This document shows, piece by piece, positions 9,435-20,131 of a stretch of 64,000 nt of DNA; the stretch's first letter is position 1, and each line of letters starts with the position of its first letter. Source of the DNA: Escallonia rubra (lineage: Eukaryota; Streptophyta; Magnoliopsida; Escalloniales; Escalloniaceae); the NCBI GenBank assembly GCA_033065855.1, contig JAVXUO010002997.1, positions 248,001 through 312,000 on the forward strand. The letters run 5' to 3'. The notes under the pieces are model-generated. The model was not told the DNA's origin and ran no database searches. It saw nothing but the letters and a program-made list of their open reading frames with translations. The position numbers were made by a program, and so were the translations under genes.

Positions 9435-12047
9435 CATTGCACCCAGTTTCATCATTTACAACTTATGGTCGCTCTATAAAAATGTCGCTAAAGGTCATCA
9501 ATGATATTGCTCACGCCAATCATCGCTAAAGATTCTTAAATTATATCAGTTATAAAAACTGTCACTAAAGAAATAAATAAATCTATTAAAATGAAATAAA
9601 ACCAACCCTAGATGCGAGGTATTATGGAGTGTATAGTGGATGATGATCAAGATCGATTGAATGGAATTCGGTTGAAAGATTTGAGTTTAGTTCCGGCGAA
9701 GTTAGATCATCTGAAGGCAGAGTTTTATGATCCTTTATTGGAAGTAAACTTTGGGAAAGAGGCTGGTCCTTGGCCTATTTTCGTCGGCACTTGTTTACCA
9801 AGAAAGTAGAGAAACAAGTGATTGACCTAGTTGAACATAGGTTGCCAATCAAACAGGCATTCAGACCTTTTGACTTTATAGGCCAAATAAGAAATCAAAA
9901 GATTAATAAAAAAGCAAACTTTATCAGGCCTACCAGGTATGTTGAATGGATGTCAAATATAGTTCATGTTTTAATGAAAAATTGGAAAGCTAAGGGCCCG
10001 TACGTTTACAGTATTTAGTTTTTATTTTTTGTAATGATGATAAAAAGATACTCTTTTTCGCGTACTTTTATCATTTTCGGTATTCGTTTTGGATCCAAAT
10101 ATCCAAACAGTAGCCAAAATCATGAAAACAGCCCAAGGCTGTTTTCACCTTTTTCCAAAAAAACGAACTCAATGTCAGAAGCTGCTCCCTCCCTCTCTCT
10201 CCTCCCTAGCACCCCGTACAGAGCCATTGTTCACCCCTCGACCTTCGGCAAACTCTCTCTGCCCCTCCCTCTATCTCTCTTCCTGTACTCTTTCTTCACC
10301 ACAACCCACAGACAACACCATCAACTCCCATCCGAAAGGAGATCTCGCCGGAATCCAGACGAAGGAGATGGGTTGACGAAATCGCTGGCCAAGAATCATC
10401 GAAGATGACGAGTCACCCTGTCACTAACCGAAGAGTTCTCAAGCACTCTTGCACGAGATTCAACAACCGAAGCTACTGGTGGCTCTAAGCTTGTGATCTT
10501 GTTAAGAAAGGGAAATGAACACAGAGAGCTTTCGTTCGGTTGTTCTTCCTTCCCCGCTCAATCGTCGTGGACTGTGGCCCGTGGTGGTCGGCGGTGGAAA
10601 TGGAGGGACTTGTGGGGTATTTGATGGGATTGAGGATGTTGGGATTACGGTGATGGTAATGAAGGGGAAGGGGAAGGGAAATGGGGACACAGAGCTGGGA
10701 ACAGGGAAGGGGAAAGGGAAGGGGAAAGGGAACTCGAACAGGGAAGGGGAAGGGGAAAGGGAACTCGTGAAGGGGAAGAGGGAGAATCGATCCAAAAAAG
10801 TTGGGTAAAAAAAAAAAAGAGAATGGAAAACGTACAAGAAAAATTGAAAAAAATAATACGGAAAATGATAAAAGTACAGGAACAATTTTCAAACTGAATA
10901 TGAAAATCTTGAAAATGAAAACAGAAAATGAAAACAGAAAACAAATATGGTAAGCGTACGGGGCCTAAGAGTTTGTATCGTTCTTAGAAACTTAAAAACT
11001 GCTACACCTAAAGATTATGCTTTGCCTATAGGTGTAACATGCAACTTTCGCGGAACATATACGAAAACCTCTTATGCCTGCAGAAACATGATATATGGGT
11101 AAATGAATTCTAGCCTTTTTCAAATTTGTTCGTGTACATTAAAGTAGATGAGCACGTTTCTTCCACAATTTACAAAATATTATTGACTAAAGAAGTTGTT
11201 GGTAATTTTGTCTTGTATTGAATGCAGTTACCTATTCCGTGGAGGAAAATATATTAATGCACGTAGACTTATTAATTGATTCAGTGTCAAAGCGTACGAT
11301 TATGTTATTCATGGATGGAAATGCTGGTTATAATAAGATCTTTATTGATCAAGAGGATGTGCATAAACTGATATCTAGGTTCAATAGGAACATTTGAATG
11401 GGTAGTAATGCTATATTTGGTCTAAAAAAATGCTAGAGCTACGTATCAAAAAGCAATGAACATGATTTTCTTCGACATGATTGAATTTTTTTTGAAGTAT
11501 ATATCGATGACGTAGTGGTTAAATCAGATAACTACTAGGAACAGGTACAACATCTATAGGATGCCTTTATAAGAATGAGAAGGCATGGGTTGAAAATGAA
11601 CCCATTGAAGTGTGCTTTCGGAGTTTCTGCATAAACGTTCCTGGGGATTTCAGTCCACAAAGAGGGATTGAAATTGATAAGAGTAAGACTAATGCCGTAT
11701 CAATGCTAAACCTCTTTCGAATAAGAAAGAGCTGCAATGTTTCCTTGGCAAAGTTAATTTCTTACGCCGATTTAACACAAATCTAGCAAGAAAAACAAAA
11801 GCTTTCTCAATTTTGTTAGGACTAAAAGTGGACTCCACTTATTTCAAGTGATCAAGGATTATCTCATCAAACCTTCAGTTCCAATGTCACCAAGAGTTGA
11901 GAAGCCGCTGAAGCTATATATATCAATCGTAGATCTTTCGTTGGCAGCTTGTTGTCCCAAGCAAATGACCAAGGTTACAATTGTTTTACTATTTCAGTAA
12001 AAGTTTACAAATAACTGAGCAGGATTACTATGCTATAGAAAAATTAG
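9435..12047 (+). pseudogene. Gypsy (Tat-like) pol remnant, left arm
   Basis: Fragments of a Ty3/Gypsy polyprotein in order. The pre-RT region is at 9612-9809 (GIMECIVDDDQDRLNGIRL). The RT N-terminus is at 9830-9990 with VEHRLPIK and FIRPTRYVEWMSNIV. MDGNAGYNKI follows at about 11312-11338, then the catalytic EVYIDDVVV near 11498-11525. RNase H-like remnants extend to about 12045 (YYAIEKLEL). A PIF/Harbinger element splits RT at 9994. Stops and frameshifts are frequent, and about 60 nt present in the right arm before VEHR is missing here. Sequence similarity to Tat-type elements comes from the VEHRLPIK-RYVEW signature; non-functional. Confidence 0.85.
9994..10965. mobile_element. PIF/Harbinger (Tourist-like) element, left arm only
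   Basis: Termini GGGCCCGTACG and CGTACGGGGCC form inverted repeats, flanked by the 3-bp duplication TAA (9991-9993 and 10966-10968). The right arm has the uninterrupted site with a single TAA (about 53024), proving insertion after the duplication. Length 972 bp. The interior is low-complexity, with a GGGAAGGGGAAGG tract (10662-10790) and no transposase; reading frames there are not credible genes. Confidence 0.85.
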
Positions 12048-12458
12048 AATTAACTGCTCGGTTGACCACTGTACTATTAGGCAAATTTAACTTTGATCAT
12101 TGTACGATTTGTGCCAAAATGACCACTAAATTCTTAAATTCATTTCAATCAAGTCATTCTGTCAAATTAGCCTTAGACACTGCCCTGTTAAGTCCATCTA
12201 GTCAGTGGTATATCTGTCTTTTTACCCTCGCTCTCTCTCTCTCTCTCTCTTTCTCCCCTCCCCCTTCACAAACACACACTATAACACACAGCCCCCCACC
12301 CCACCCACACACACACACACACGCATAGACACACACTTACACATAATGTTACACGTGCACGCCCGCATGCACACAAGCATAATCAATCGTGCACACACAC
12401 GCAACACACGTGCTTGTGATAGAATGTGTTGTGTATGTGTGTGTGTGTGAGTGAGAAA

Positions 12459-12520
<62 letters not shown>

Positions 12521-12710
12521 ATGTGTGTTGTGTATGTGTGTGTGTGTGTGTTACCACTGTCTGTCTGTGTAGGAGAGCGTGCGCGCGTGCATGTGCGTGT
12601 GTGAGTGACAATGTATGAATGTGAGTGAGTGTGTGTGTGTGTGTGTGAGTGAGTGTGCATGCTTCCGTGGGTGCGTGTGTTTTTCTATGTGCATGGTGGA
12701 GGCCCCATGA
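12048..12710. repeat. Half of a foldback element plus microsatellite cluster, left arm
   Basis: Begins with the terminal sequence AATTAACTGCTCGGTTGACC also found at both ends of the complete copy at 51146-51927. It is followed by (CT)n at 12230-12251, (CA)n near 12305-12322, a long (GA)n at about 12470-12514 and (TG)n tracts near 12532 and 12629. The second terminus is missing because of a deletion at about 12705-12712. Long histidine/threonine or leucine/serine frames here are microsatellite artefacts. Confidence 0.75.
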
Positions 12711-13515
12711 TGGGATCGACGACAATGACAAGAGAAGGTGTCAAATCGTCAATGGTAGTGGCGAGATTGACAGCGGGTGGTTGGGAGTGGTGAAATCAAC
12801 GGCGTCGACGTTGATTGATGGTGGTTGTGATGTTTTCCCATTGCAGTGTTGTTTGATTGTGATGTTGTCCGACGCTGATTGATCGTCGACAGTTATGGCA
12901 GTGTCCCTAGTGGTTAAGATGGTGGTGGTGGTACTTGTTGGTTAAGATGGTGGTTGCGATGTTGTCTGCTTGGTTGATATGACGCAATGGTGGAGCAGAT
13001 TTGTGCGGTGGCGATAGCGGTGGGGTGACGGCGGTGAGGCAAATCTGCCGTGGTAACAACAGGATTGTGGCGACAATGTAAGAAATCTATTGGAGATCTA
13101 TTGGTGTGACAGCAGTAGGGTGGTGACGGTGGGGCATATCTATGGTGGGGTGGTTGGGGCAACAGCTGGGTGGTGACGGTGGTTGTCTGCTGGCGGTAGT
13201 AAGGGCTTGGATGGTAAATATTGGTAGTGGTGAAAATGATGAAATGAAATGAGTTTTTTAAAATGTGGATAATAAATTGCTTTTGATGAGGTTTGATAGT
13301 TAGATCTCAAAACAAAAACCAAAACTGAAAACCTAAAACTCCAAAATGGAGTTTTCAAAAACAGCCCCGTTTTAAAAACTGGTTTTAAAACTAAAGGAAG
13401 AAAAACGAAAAATTGTCTGTCAAACGGCTTATTTTTTTTTTTTGCCTCAAATTTACAAAGCTGGAGAAAAAACTAAAAACAAAAACTCTGTCAAACACTA
13501 CCGAACTTTCTCTAA
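12711..13515 (-). repeat. Transposon-like sequence disrupting the PPR fragment, left arm
   Basis: Counterpart of 48628-49735. It holds GTGGTGG/ACGGTGG-rich degenerate repeats (12720-13220) and ends, on the PPR side, with GTCAAACACTACCG (about 13490-13505), the inverse of the terminal GTGTTTGACAGAGTTTTTG in the right arm. The other terminus was lost with the 12.7-kb deletion. Class is uncertain. Confidence 0.45.
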
Positions 13516-13835
13516 CTTTTAGGTTAACCATTTGACTGTAAAAGTATAGAGCTTCGTTTGGAAACCCATTTCATCTATTCCCAGAAATTAGTATGTTCCA
13601 TGTGACTGTATCTTGTTCGGGCATTTCGGCGAACAATTGTGGCATAGTTTAAATATTCAGATTTAATTAGTTTATCGATGGCCCTGTTGCATGAATAAGC
13701 CTTGTCACTGTATTTGTTTCGCAATAAGAGTCCAAGTTCAGTAAGAGGGAAGATGGTGGAGTAGTTATGAGTTTGTGATTGGGAGTAAGAAGTGTTACGG
13801 TTTGGACAAAGCATAACCATTTTCTACTCTACATA
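13516..13835 (-). pseudogene. PPR protein gene fragment, left arm
   Basis: The minus strand encodes part of a pentatricopeptide-repeat protein: LLRNKYSDKAYSCNRAIDKL, then a frame change, then AEMPEQDTVTWNILISG, the typical inner helix of a PLS-class PPR motif. PPR proteins bind organellar RNA. Only about one and a half repeats remain. The frameshift lies just after LNYAT, and a transposon interrupts the gene at about 13515. The right arm carries the same fragment with different small lesions, so the truncation predates the duplication. Confidence 0.7.
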
Positions 13836-14620
13836 GCTCATGATTCGGAGTTTGCATAGACACTATGGTCCCTCCACCGTGAGGGGAGGGAATGGAGGTG
13901 TGAAGGCAAGTACTTATGGTGGGAAATCTATTATTGGAGGGGAAGGGAAGCTCTTGGGCACTCGGGGTGGGGGGGTGGGGGTGGGGTGGGGGGGTGGGGG
14001 GGGGGGGACCAAAACAAGGGTCGATTTTATATTTAGATTAACAACTGAATATCTACACAAATTGACAAGCATTTTCGTATTACCGTATTTGCATTCTTGC
14101 ATAACATGGCTTGTATCAATTCTTGGGGGAGGGATAATTTTGAAAGACCAAATTAAATGATTTCAAAAAACCTTTTTTTTAAGTCAACCTCTTGTTTAGA
14201 AATTTATAAAACTCACCCCCAATTTTTCTTAACTTTCAAATATAACCCACCTTCCACAAACGTTTATTCCCAAAACCCCTCATTTCCTAATTTTCCCTTT
14301 TAATTTCACTTTGTAAACAATTTTCATCATTGCAAAAGATATCTTTGTCTTGACCGCACAATCTTTGACTTTGTTTTTCAGTTTCAATTTCCATCAAAGT
14401 TCTCTTTTTTAGATAAGTCCTTAGGCAGGAGGCACAAAAGAACTCACATTAAGTGGGAGTTTGCCAGATAGCATGAATACAAGTACATCATTTTCTTGTA
14501 CAAGTAGTAGTACATCACTTGAAATTATAGGTGCTCCACGAGTATAAAGGAACACTTGACTTGTATGTTGCACTTCAATTCAAGCCTCTCTGAATATGTT
14601 CTTGTCCATGACTTTCTTTT
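13836..14620. other. Intergenic segment with an expanded G-tract, left arm
   Basis: No gene recognised. Shared with 47541-48309 in the right arm. Contains a 44-nt run of G blocks separated by single T (13964-14007), whose right-arm counterpart (about 48163-48175) is only a short C run on that strand. Confidence 0.6.
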
Positions 14621-14911
14621 CTATATGTGATGTACTGCTTCATTTCGACCCTGACAATTTGTAAACAATTTGTCCACAAACCTGAGATAGGCCTCATTCC
14701 ATGGCTTCCTGATCACTATCATCAAATTAAGAACCAGAATTCCCATAGCAAATCCCAACCCAACGCTAAGGCCGAACCATTTATCCAAAAACTTACTACC
14801 ATCTACGATCCTCCCAACAGTCTTTCCTTGATTTGAATCCTCACCTTGGCACTCAACATCAAGTGGAGCTCCGCAAAGGGCAGGGTTTGCAGAAAATGAA
14901 GAAGCGTTAAA
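14621..14911 (-). pseudogene. LRR receptor-like protein pseudogene, C-terminal part, left arm
   Basis: Encodes the end of a plant LRR-RLP. The LRR C-cap is NPALCGAPLDVECQGED, followed by a juxtamembrane linker and a membrane segment with GLSVGLGFAMGILVL. A short cytoplasmic tail with RKPWNEAYLRFVDKLF comes last, without a kinase domain. LRR-RLPs are cell-surface receptors that partner with kinases such as SOBIR1 (family knowledge). The upstream part lies at 16945-17674, separated by a solo LTR. The right-arm equivalent is 47259-47540. Not translatable as one protein. Confidence 0.85.
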
Positions 14912-16944
14912 TGTAACGCCCCAACTTAAGGTTATCTCAACCCAGCTGGGACAGTACGCCACATCAGCTAATCACATCATTCTGATAATACAACTCATTC
15001 TAACTCACTTGGTAATTAAACCATATTATACAAAACTAAAGAGTTTACTATTACAAAACACACCTAGTAAGCTCTTTGCCAGATCTCAAAGTTGACATAC
15101 TGTACTATTCAAGTACAACTTAATTCACAATTGTACAAGTGACCCCTTGCCCGTCTTCTCATCGTGCCTCACACCTTCTCATTGCCTTTCGAGGGACCGA
15201 CTCCTTGATCTAAAATGTTATTATGGGTAAAAACCCATCAGCCCACTGGCTCATAAGATAATCAAAGACATTTAATGTAACTTTCAACTCAAGAATACTG
15301 ATAATGCGTGCTATTGCAGTTCAATCACATTAAGCAGTTCTACATGTGCACATAACACATATCACATGTTCACTCTTAGTTGAGCATTACAAGAGTTTAG
15401 CATTCCCGAATTCAGTCCCATCAATAGACCACCCTTATGTCACCACACCCGGGATATAAGATCACAACCTTTGACTCGGCCAAAGGCAAAGTAACTAAAA
15501 ACAATTGAATACCGATACTGCCTCAGGTAGCAATCGGAGATACAACTGTTCGGCTCATCCGGTGCACCACTACTCAAACACAATAAAATTAACCCCCAAT
15601 CATTAGAATGTGGTAGCATAATAATCATCAATAATATATCAACCATCCCTTACAATGAAAGGATGTAACATGCTCATGCACAAAAAAACAAAGCATTTCA
15701 TACATGTAGTTGTTGTAATCTTCATTTACTTGCACCATAAAACTTAGCTATCAAAGATACAACCACTTTCATCATGTAACATCATCTTCATAACATCTTG
15801 AACATGTAACATAATCATTTATATTCAGCGAATTAGCTTCAATTATAGAACTTAACAAACATGTCCAAAACCATATTCTAACCATGTCTAGTTTGACATA
15901 ATTACATAATTCACACGTATCATAACCTATTTCACGTCTTCCATAATCTCCAAGATATTAAATATGAATAGATTCACTTATTAACAAGTATTCAAAAGTT
16001 TGACAAAGAATTCATACTAAAAGAATTACGCTAACATAGCATAAATCCATATTCATTTCTTAAAAGTCCATTAAAAAGCTTTAACTATCTTACCTTAAAG
16101 AACAGATGAAAGAGCCAAATTTTCAGATTTAAAACACCTTGAAAATACTCCTCAAAACACGTTCAAAACACTGTTTGAAGCTCATAGAAACTTTCTAAAT
16201 CAACTGCTTGAGGTTCCCTTAAAAAAACAAGCCTAAATTCTAGATTTTGTGAGGTTTTTGGTTGCTTTTCTTGCACTTTTCTCTAAAAAAACGAGGTAAG
16301 AGAATTTAAGCATGTCAATTGGGTCTTTTAAATCAAATTAAAAGCATGTAGGCGGTGTCAAGTGGAGGTGAAGACGTGGAAAAGTCAAGCACGACAGGCT
16401 TTAAGCACGAGGTGGCAAGACACGGTTGTGCCACCTAGCAAAAATGGCAAGGCTAAGCAAAGCACGACAAGGCTGGAAGCATGAGGTGACAAGACAAGAT
16501 TATGACACCTAGCAAGCACGACAATGCTAACCAAAGTACGATAAGGTTTGAAGCATGACGTGTTGCAATGCTATGTTGACACGTCACAAGCACGAGATGG
16601 CACAATTCTTTGCAAAAAGCAAAAAAAATCACAGGCAGTTCGGTCAACAATCAGTTACTCCCAGCTAGAGTTTTTACCGTTTTTGTTTCCAACTCTTCCA
16701 AAAAAATATTTTTGGTCATTCCGAGTGATCATTTAAAGTTTCTAAACATCAAATACTCTTTTCTATTTCTAGCACTTCGATCACCTTCTTAGAAGGTTTA
16801 CTCAATTCAAGGTGTTTAACATTTAAACATACATTCACATATGTGATCATGCATAGTTCACCATAACCATTTTCACATAAAGTGATTTATCTAATCATAC
16901 TTAAAAATATGTAATCAAAGCATATGAAATGTTGGGTTCTCACA
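14912..16944. mobile_element. Solo LTR (~2.0 kb) inserted in the LRR-RLP gene, left arm only
   Basis: Starts TGTAACGCCCC and ends TTCTCACA (TG...CA). It is flanked by TTAAA (14907-14911) and CTAAA (16945-16949); the right arm has the single uninterrupted CTAAA, so the left copy is a mutated 5-bp target duplication. The length fits a large Gypsy LTR. A 72-74 bp repeat is present two and a half times at about 16385-16590 (AGCACGACAAGGCT...GACACCTAG). No internal region, primer binding site or pol is nearby, so it is a solo LTR. Confidence 0.8.
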
Positions 16945-17674
16945 CTAAAGGTTGCCATCTGCCTCTCATAGGGAATCATTCTGATAAATCCATTATCCGA
17001 AAGATTTAGGTAAGCCAAGAATGTTAACGAGGACATGCTTAGAGGAATAGCACCTGAGAGCTTATTAATTGAGAGATCAAGAGATGATAATTGACGTAGA
17101 TTCGAGATGCTTCCAGGAATGTTGCCACTGATATGGTTTCTTGACAAGTTTAAGATCGCCAGGCCGAACAAGAGTGATGATTTGGCAGGAAAGTCTCCAC
17201 GGAAGTTATTTCCATACAGGTCTATGGAGGTCACGAGGGATAAGGTCTTTGTGTATTTTTGAGGTAGGCCTTTCCTTTCGTGTTCAAAACCAAGCTTTCT
17301 ACATAGTGAACACCCCTATATTTGCCATATAACAAATACCGGTTTACTTTCTGATCTTGTGCCATCGCTTTCAGGCCACCAATGCTCGCTGGAATATTGC
17401 CATTCAAATTGTTCTCAGCAAGATTTAGCACTCGGAGAGAGCTTGAGTTTAGAATCTCGGTGGGAAGTACACCCAAAAAATGAGTTCGTCCTCAAGTTAA
17501 TGACTCTGAGATTGGTAAAAACATTTCCATCCCACAGAGGGATACTCCCTGATATTTTGTTGCTTTTGAGATCGAGAGTTTCCAAACTTGTTAAATTATT
17601 TAGAGGATCATGTTGTCGCCTAGGTGAAGTGATTGAAGCTGCCTCAGCTGCGCTAAAGAACTTGGAATCATCCC
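16945..17674 (-). pseudogene. LRR-RLP pseudogene, central LRR part, left arm
   Basis: Minus-strand LRRs in three frames: NLTSLETLDLKSNKISGSIP and NVFTNLRVINLRTNSF (17415-17640), then NSSSLRVLNLAENNLNGNIP (17380-17470), and MTSIDLYGNNFRGDFP, LAILNLSRNHISGNIP, LSSLDLSINKLSGAIP (16950-17234). Consensus is LxxLxLxxNxxxGxIP, the plant extracellular LRR. At least two frameshifts separate the blocks. Copia2 interrupts the gene upstream at 17675 with GGGAT (ATCCC at 17670-17674) as target site. The segment equivalent to 39010-39601 is missing from this arm. Confidence 0.85.
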
Positions 17675-18125
17675 TGTTAAAACAATTAAAGATGCCTACC
17701 ACGTAACACGTAGTGGGTTCGGGAATATACCGTATGAAGTACCCAAAAATTCTGATGAAGGATCCTTGTTTTTACGAGCCTCCAACACGCTTGATCTTTA
17801 TTCGTAGGTACGAAAATGGCTACTAGAGCCGAGTTCTTCTTCCACAAACCAAATGCTAGAGCTTGGTGATGCTCTAGAGAGAGTGCAATAGGAGAAGGGA
17901 TTGTCTTATGACTTATTGTATTGTAACTTATTTTCTTGGATATCTCTAGCTTTTATACAGTATTAGAGACTGCTTTTACCTAAAAAACTTAGAAAATAAA
18001 GACTATATTTATCTCAAACACTTAAGAGATAAATATTCTCTAATAAACTGTACTTATCCTTGCTAACAAATACACATTATCGGTTAGTGGGCGGATAATG
18101 GGTCCACCGACCTAATTTATTAACA
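17675..18125 (-). repeat. Copia2 3' LTR, left arm
   Basis: 451 bp, TGTTAATAAATTAGGTC...GTTTTAACA on the minus strand, matching LTRs at 39602-40058 and 46119-46533. It holds a TATA-like region (TATAAAAGC, minus strand near 17950). Confidence 0.85.
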
Positions 18126-18199
18126 GCTCCCACTCGCCCACATAGGGCAAATAAATCCTGCAATCCCTCCTTATCTCTTGTTCACTCATCTCCTCATAC

Positions 18200-18660
18200 A
18201 GGAAATGGATGTGCGACCTACGAGAAATGATCTCTAACATTGAGGAGTATTATTTAACTTATCACCAAACTAACACAATACATCATTCCAAAAAATGCCT
18301 CACAATGAGCAATGTTAAACCTCTCATATGTTATGTATTCATAACTCATATCGAAATGAAAATCGACAAAGTCGCTCGGGCTATGAATCACACAATATGG
18401 TGTAATATTGAACTTTCTTCCCAAAGCCTTCATGTCATTCCAATTAGACTCAATTGCTTTCCTAGGCATGCCCTGCGAGACCGTATCCTCTATGATCCAA
18501 GGGTACATGCTAAAGTAGCCACATTGAGTATCCTCTTCAAGACATAGTCTAAGGTGAAAAGAGTACCATACATGATCAATAATATTTCGATCCAAGTGGC
18601 TCACACAATGACGAAGCAGGGATTCATTCATCACTCCCACAATTGGTCTGCAGTTAGCAA
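18200..18660 (-). pseudogene. Reading frame between RNase H and 3' LTR of Copia2, left arm
   Basis: A 128-codon frame (18254-18640) in the normally untranslated 3' region of the element. The right-arm copy preserves much of the same frame (45623-45910). Shared blocks include QCGYFSMYPWI, SNWNDMKALGRKFNITP and CVIHSPSDFVDFHFDMS. No domain is recognised. It could be a captured gene piece, an extra ORF of this lineage, or a chance frame in related 3' UTRs. The element is dead in both arms. Confidence 0.4.
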
Positions 18661-19187
18661 ATGCAGTATGATTTATATGCTATGGCGTAACCAGCGAGGG
18701 CGTGTCATATAATCGTAAAATGAAATATGCCATATGAATATGAGTCTAGTCGCTGTACGAGCGCCTAACCTGAGTTTTTCAGCCCAGTCACTCTCATAGT
18801 GCCTGCCTGAAATCTCACATTCGACTATAAACATGCTACATAGAGTTATGGAGATACTCTATGATCGACCTACATTTTTAAGTCTTATCTTAGGTCCAAC
18901 TAAGGCGATATGTTAGCATTACAAGTTGTATCATCTTATTCGCCCTCTTGGCGCCTAAGACAATTATGTCTCATCTTATTCGCCCTCTTGGCGCCAAGGT
19001 GAATTATCCGTGCAAGTGGGTCAATTTAAGCATGGTGACACTTTTAATAAGGATGTATATGTAATCACACATATTATCCGTTCATTCCAAAATAAACTCA
19101 AATCAAGGAATGATCATAGAATAAATAATGTCATGTACATAAGATGCCATAAACATATCAAACCCTGTATAGTCCCATACTCCTAAG

Positions 19188-20131
19188 GGCTTCGGCCCTC
19201 GTACCGGGATGGGCTCACAACCTTATAGCCATCGCCATCTCAATCAAAGGGGGGGCTTCGGCCCTCGTACCGGGATGGGCTCACAACCTCATAGCCATCG
19301 ATGTCTCAATCATGGGGGGCTCCGACACGAGGACCCCTCGTAGCGGACTCTGAGCACTGAGCTGTGACTATGTCCACTCATGTTGCTGTCGATCATCGAC
19401 ACCACAAGGACAATGACCCACGGGTCACTCCGGGACGGGAACAGGTCCTCGGAGGGCATCGCGCCTAGTCCGCCTGGCAGTTGGCTACAGGGGTAACCCT
19501 CGCCACTGTCAGGTTCTCCGCGCGTCTCTTGACGCACCTCGTGGGATTCAATAAGGGCTTGGATCGGTGGTTGGGGCAACGGGCTTACTCTGATCATGCT
19601 GTCATGGTGTGGTCAGTATTCTCAGATAGGTAGAGCAACGCTGCGCGAGGCAGGCAACGCGAATTTGGGAACTGACAGTCCAACGAAGAACCGGTATTTC
19701 GGGACCCCCTGGTGACGTGTCACTCCCAGGGGATGACATGTGGCACTTTATGACATAAGCACACTGTTTCCTATAAATAGTGAACTTTACAACTCAAAAA
19801 AAGACTTCTTCTTCATTCTCACAAAATCACTTTCTCACTCTAGAATTTGGGAGCTCTTGGATTCTAGTGAGAGAAAGACAAATTGGACATAACTTTGGAC
19901 CGTAACATTGGACTACGACTCGGACCCTAACTTGGATTGTCGACTGCCGGCCCTGTTCGTCTCAGCCTTGCCTTCGCAGCACTGCCACTCCTCACGGCCT
20001 GTCTGGGAAGCCTTGCTCTCTGCCCTTACTTCGCCCTCACTGTCTCTCACTTTGTATACTTGGAAGCTGACACGGACTGCAGCCTTTGTGGCACCTCCAC
20101 GTAAGTACGAACCCACTTTCCTTGGCATCAA
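19188..20131. mobile_element. LTR-like insert replacing RT/RNase H of Copia2, left arm
   Basis: Collinearity with the right arm stops at TCCCATACTCCTAA (about 19187) and resumes at about 20132 (GGTCAACC). The matching right-arm interval (about 43575-45010) holds RT and RNase H. The insert starts with a two-copy repeat of about 73 bp (GGGCTTCGGCCCTCGTACCG at 19188 and 19255) and carries a TATA-like TATAAATAG at 19773. It looks like part of an LTR of an unrelated retrotransposon. Exact ends and target duplication were not found. Confidence 0.5.

Noticed and set aside
10485-10944. Proline/phenylalanine-rich frames antisense to the left Harbinger element
   Set aside because: Arise from the GGGAAGGGG purine tract inside a non-autonomous transposon.
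12205-12731. Histidine/threonine- and serine/leucine-rich frames, also 51314-51772
   Set aside because: Translations of CA, GA, TG and TA microsatellites.
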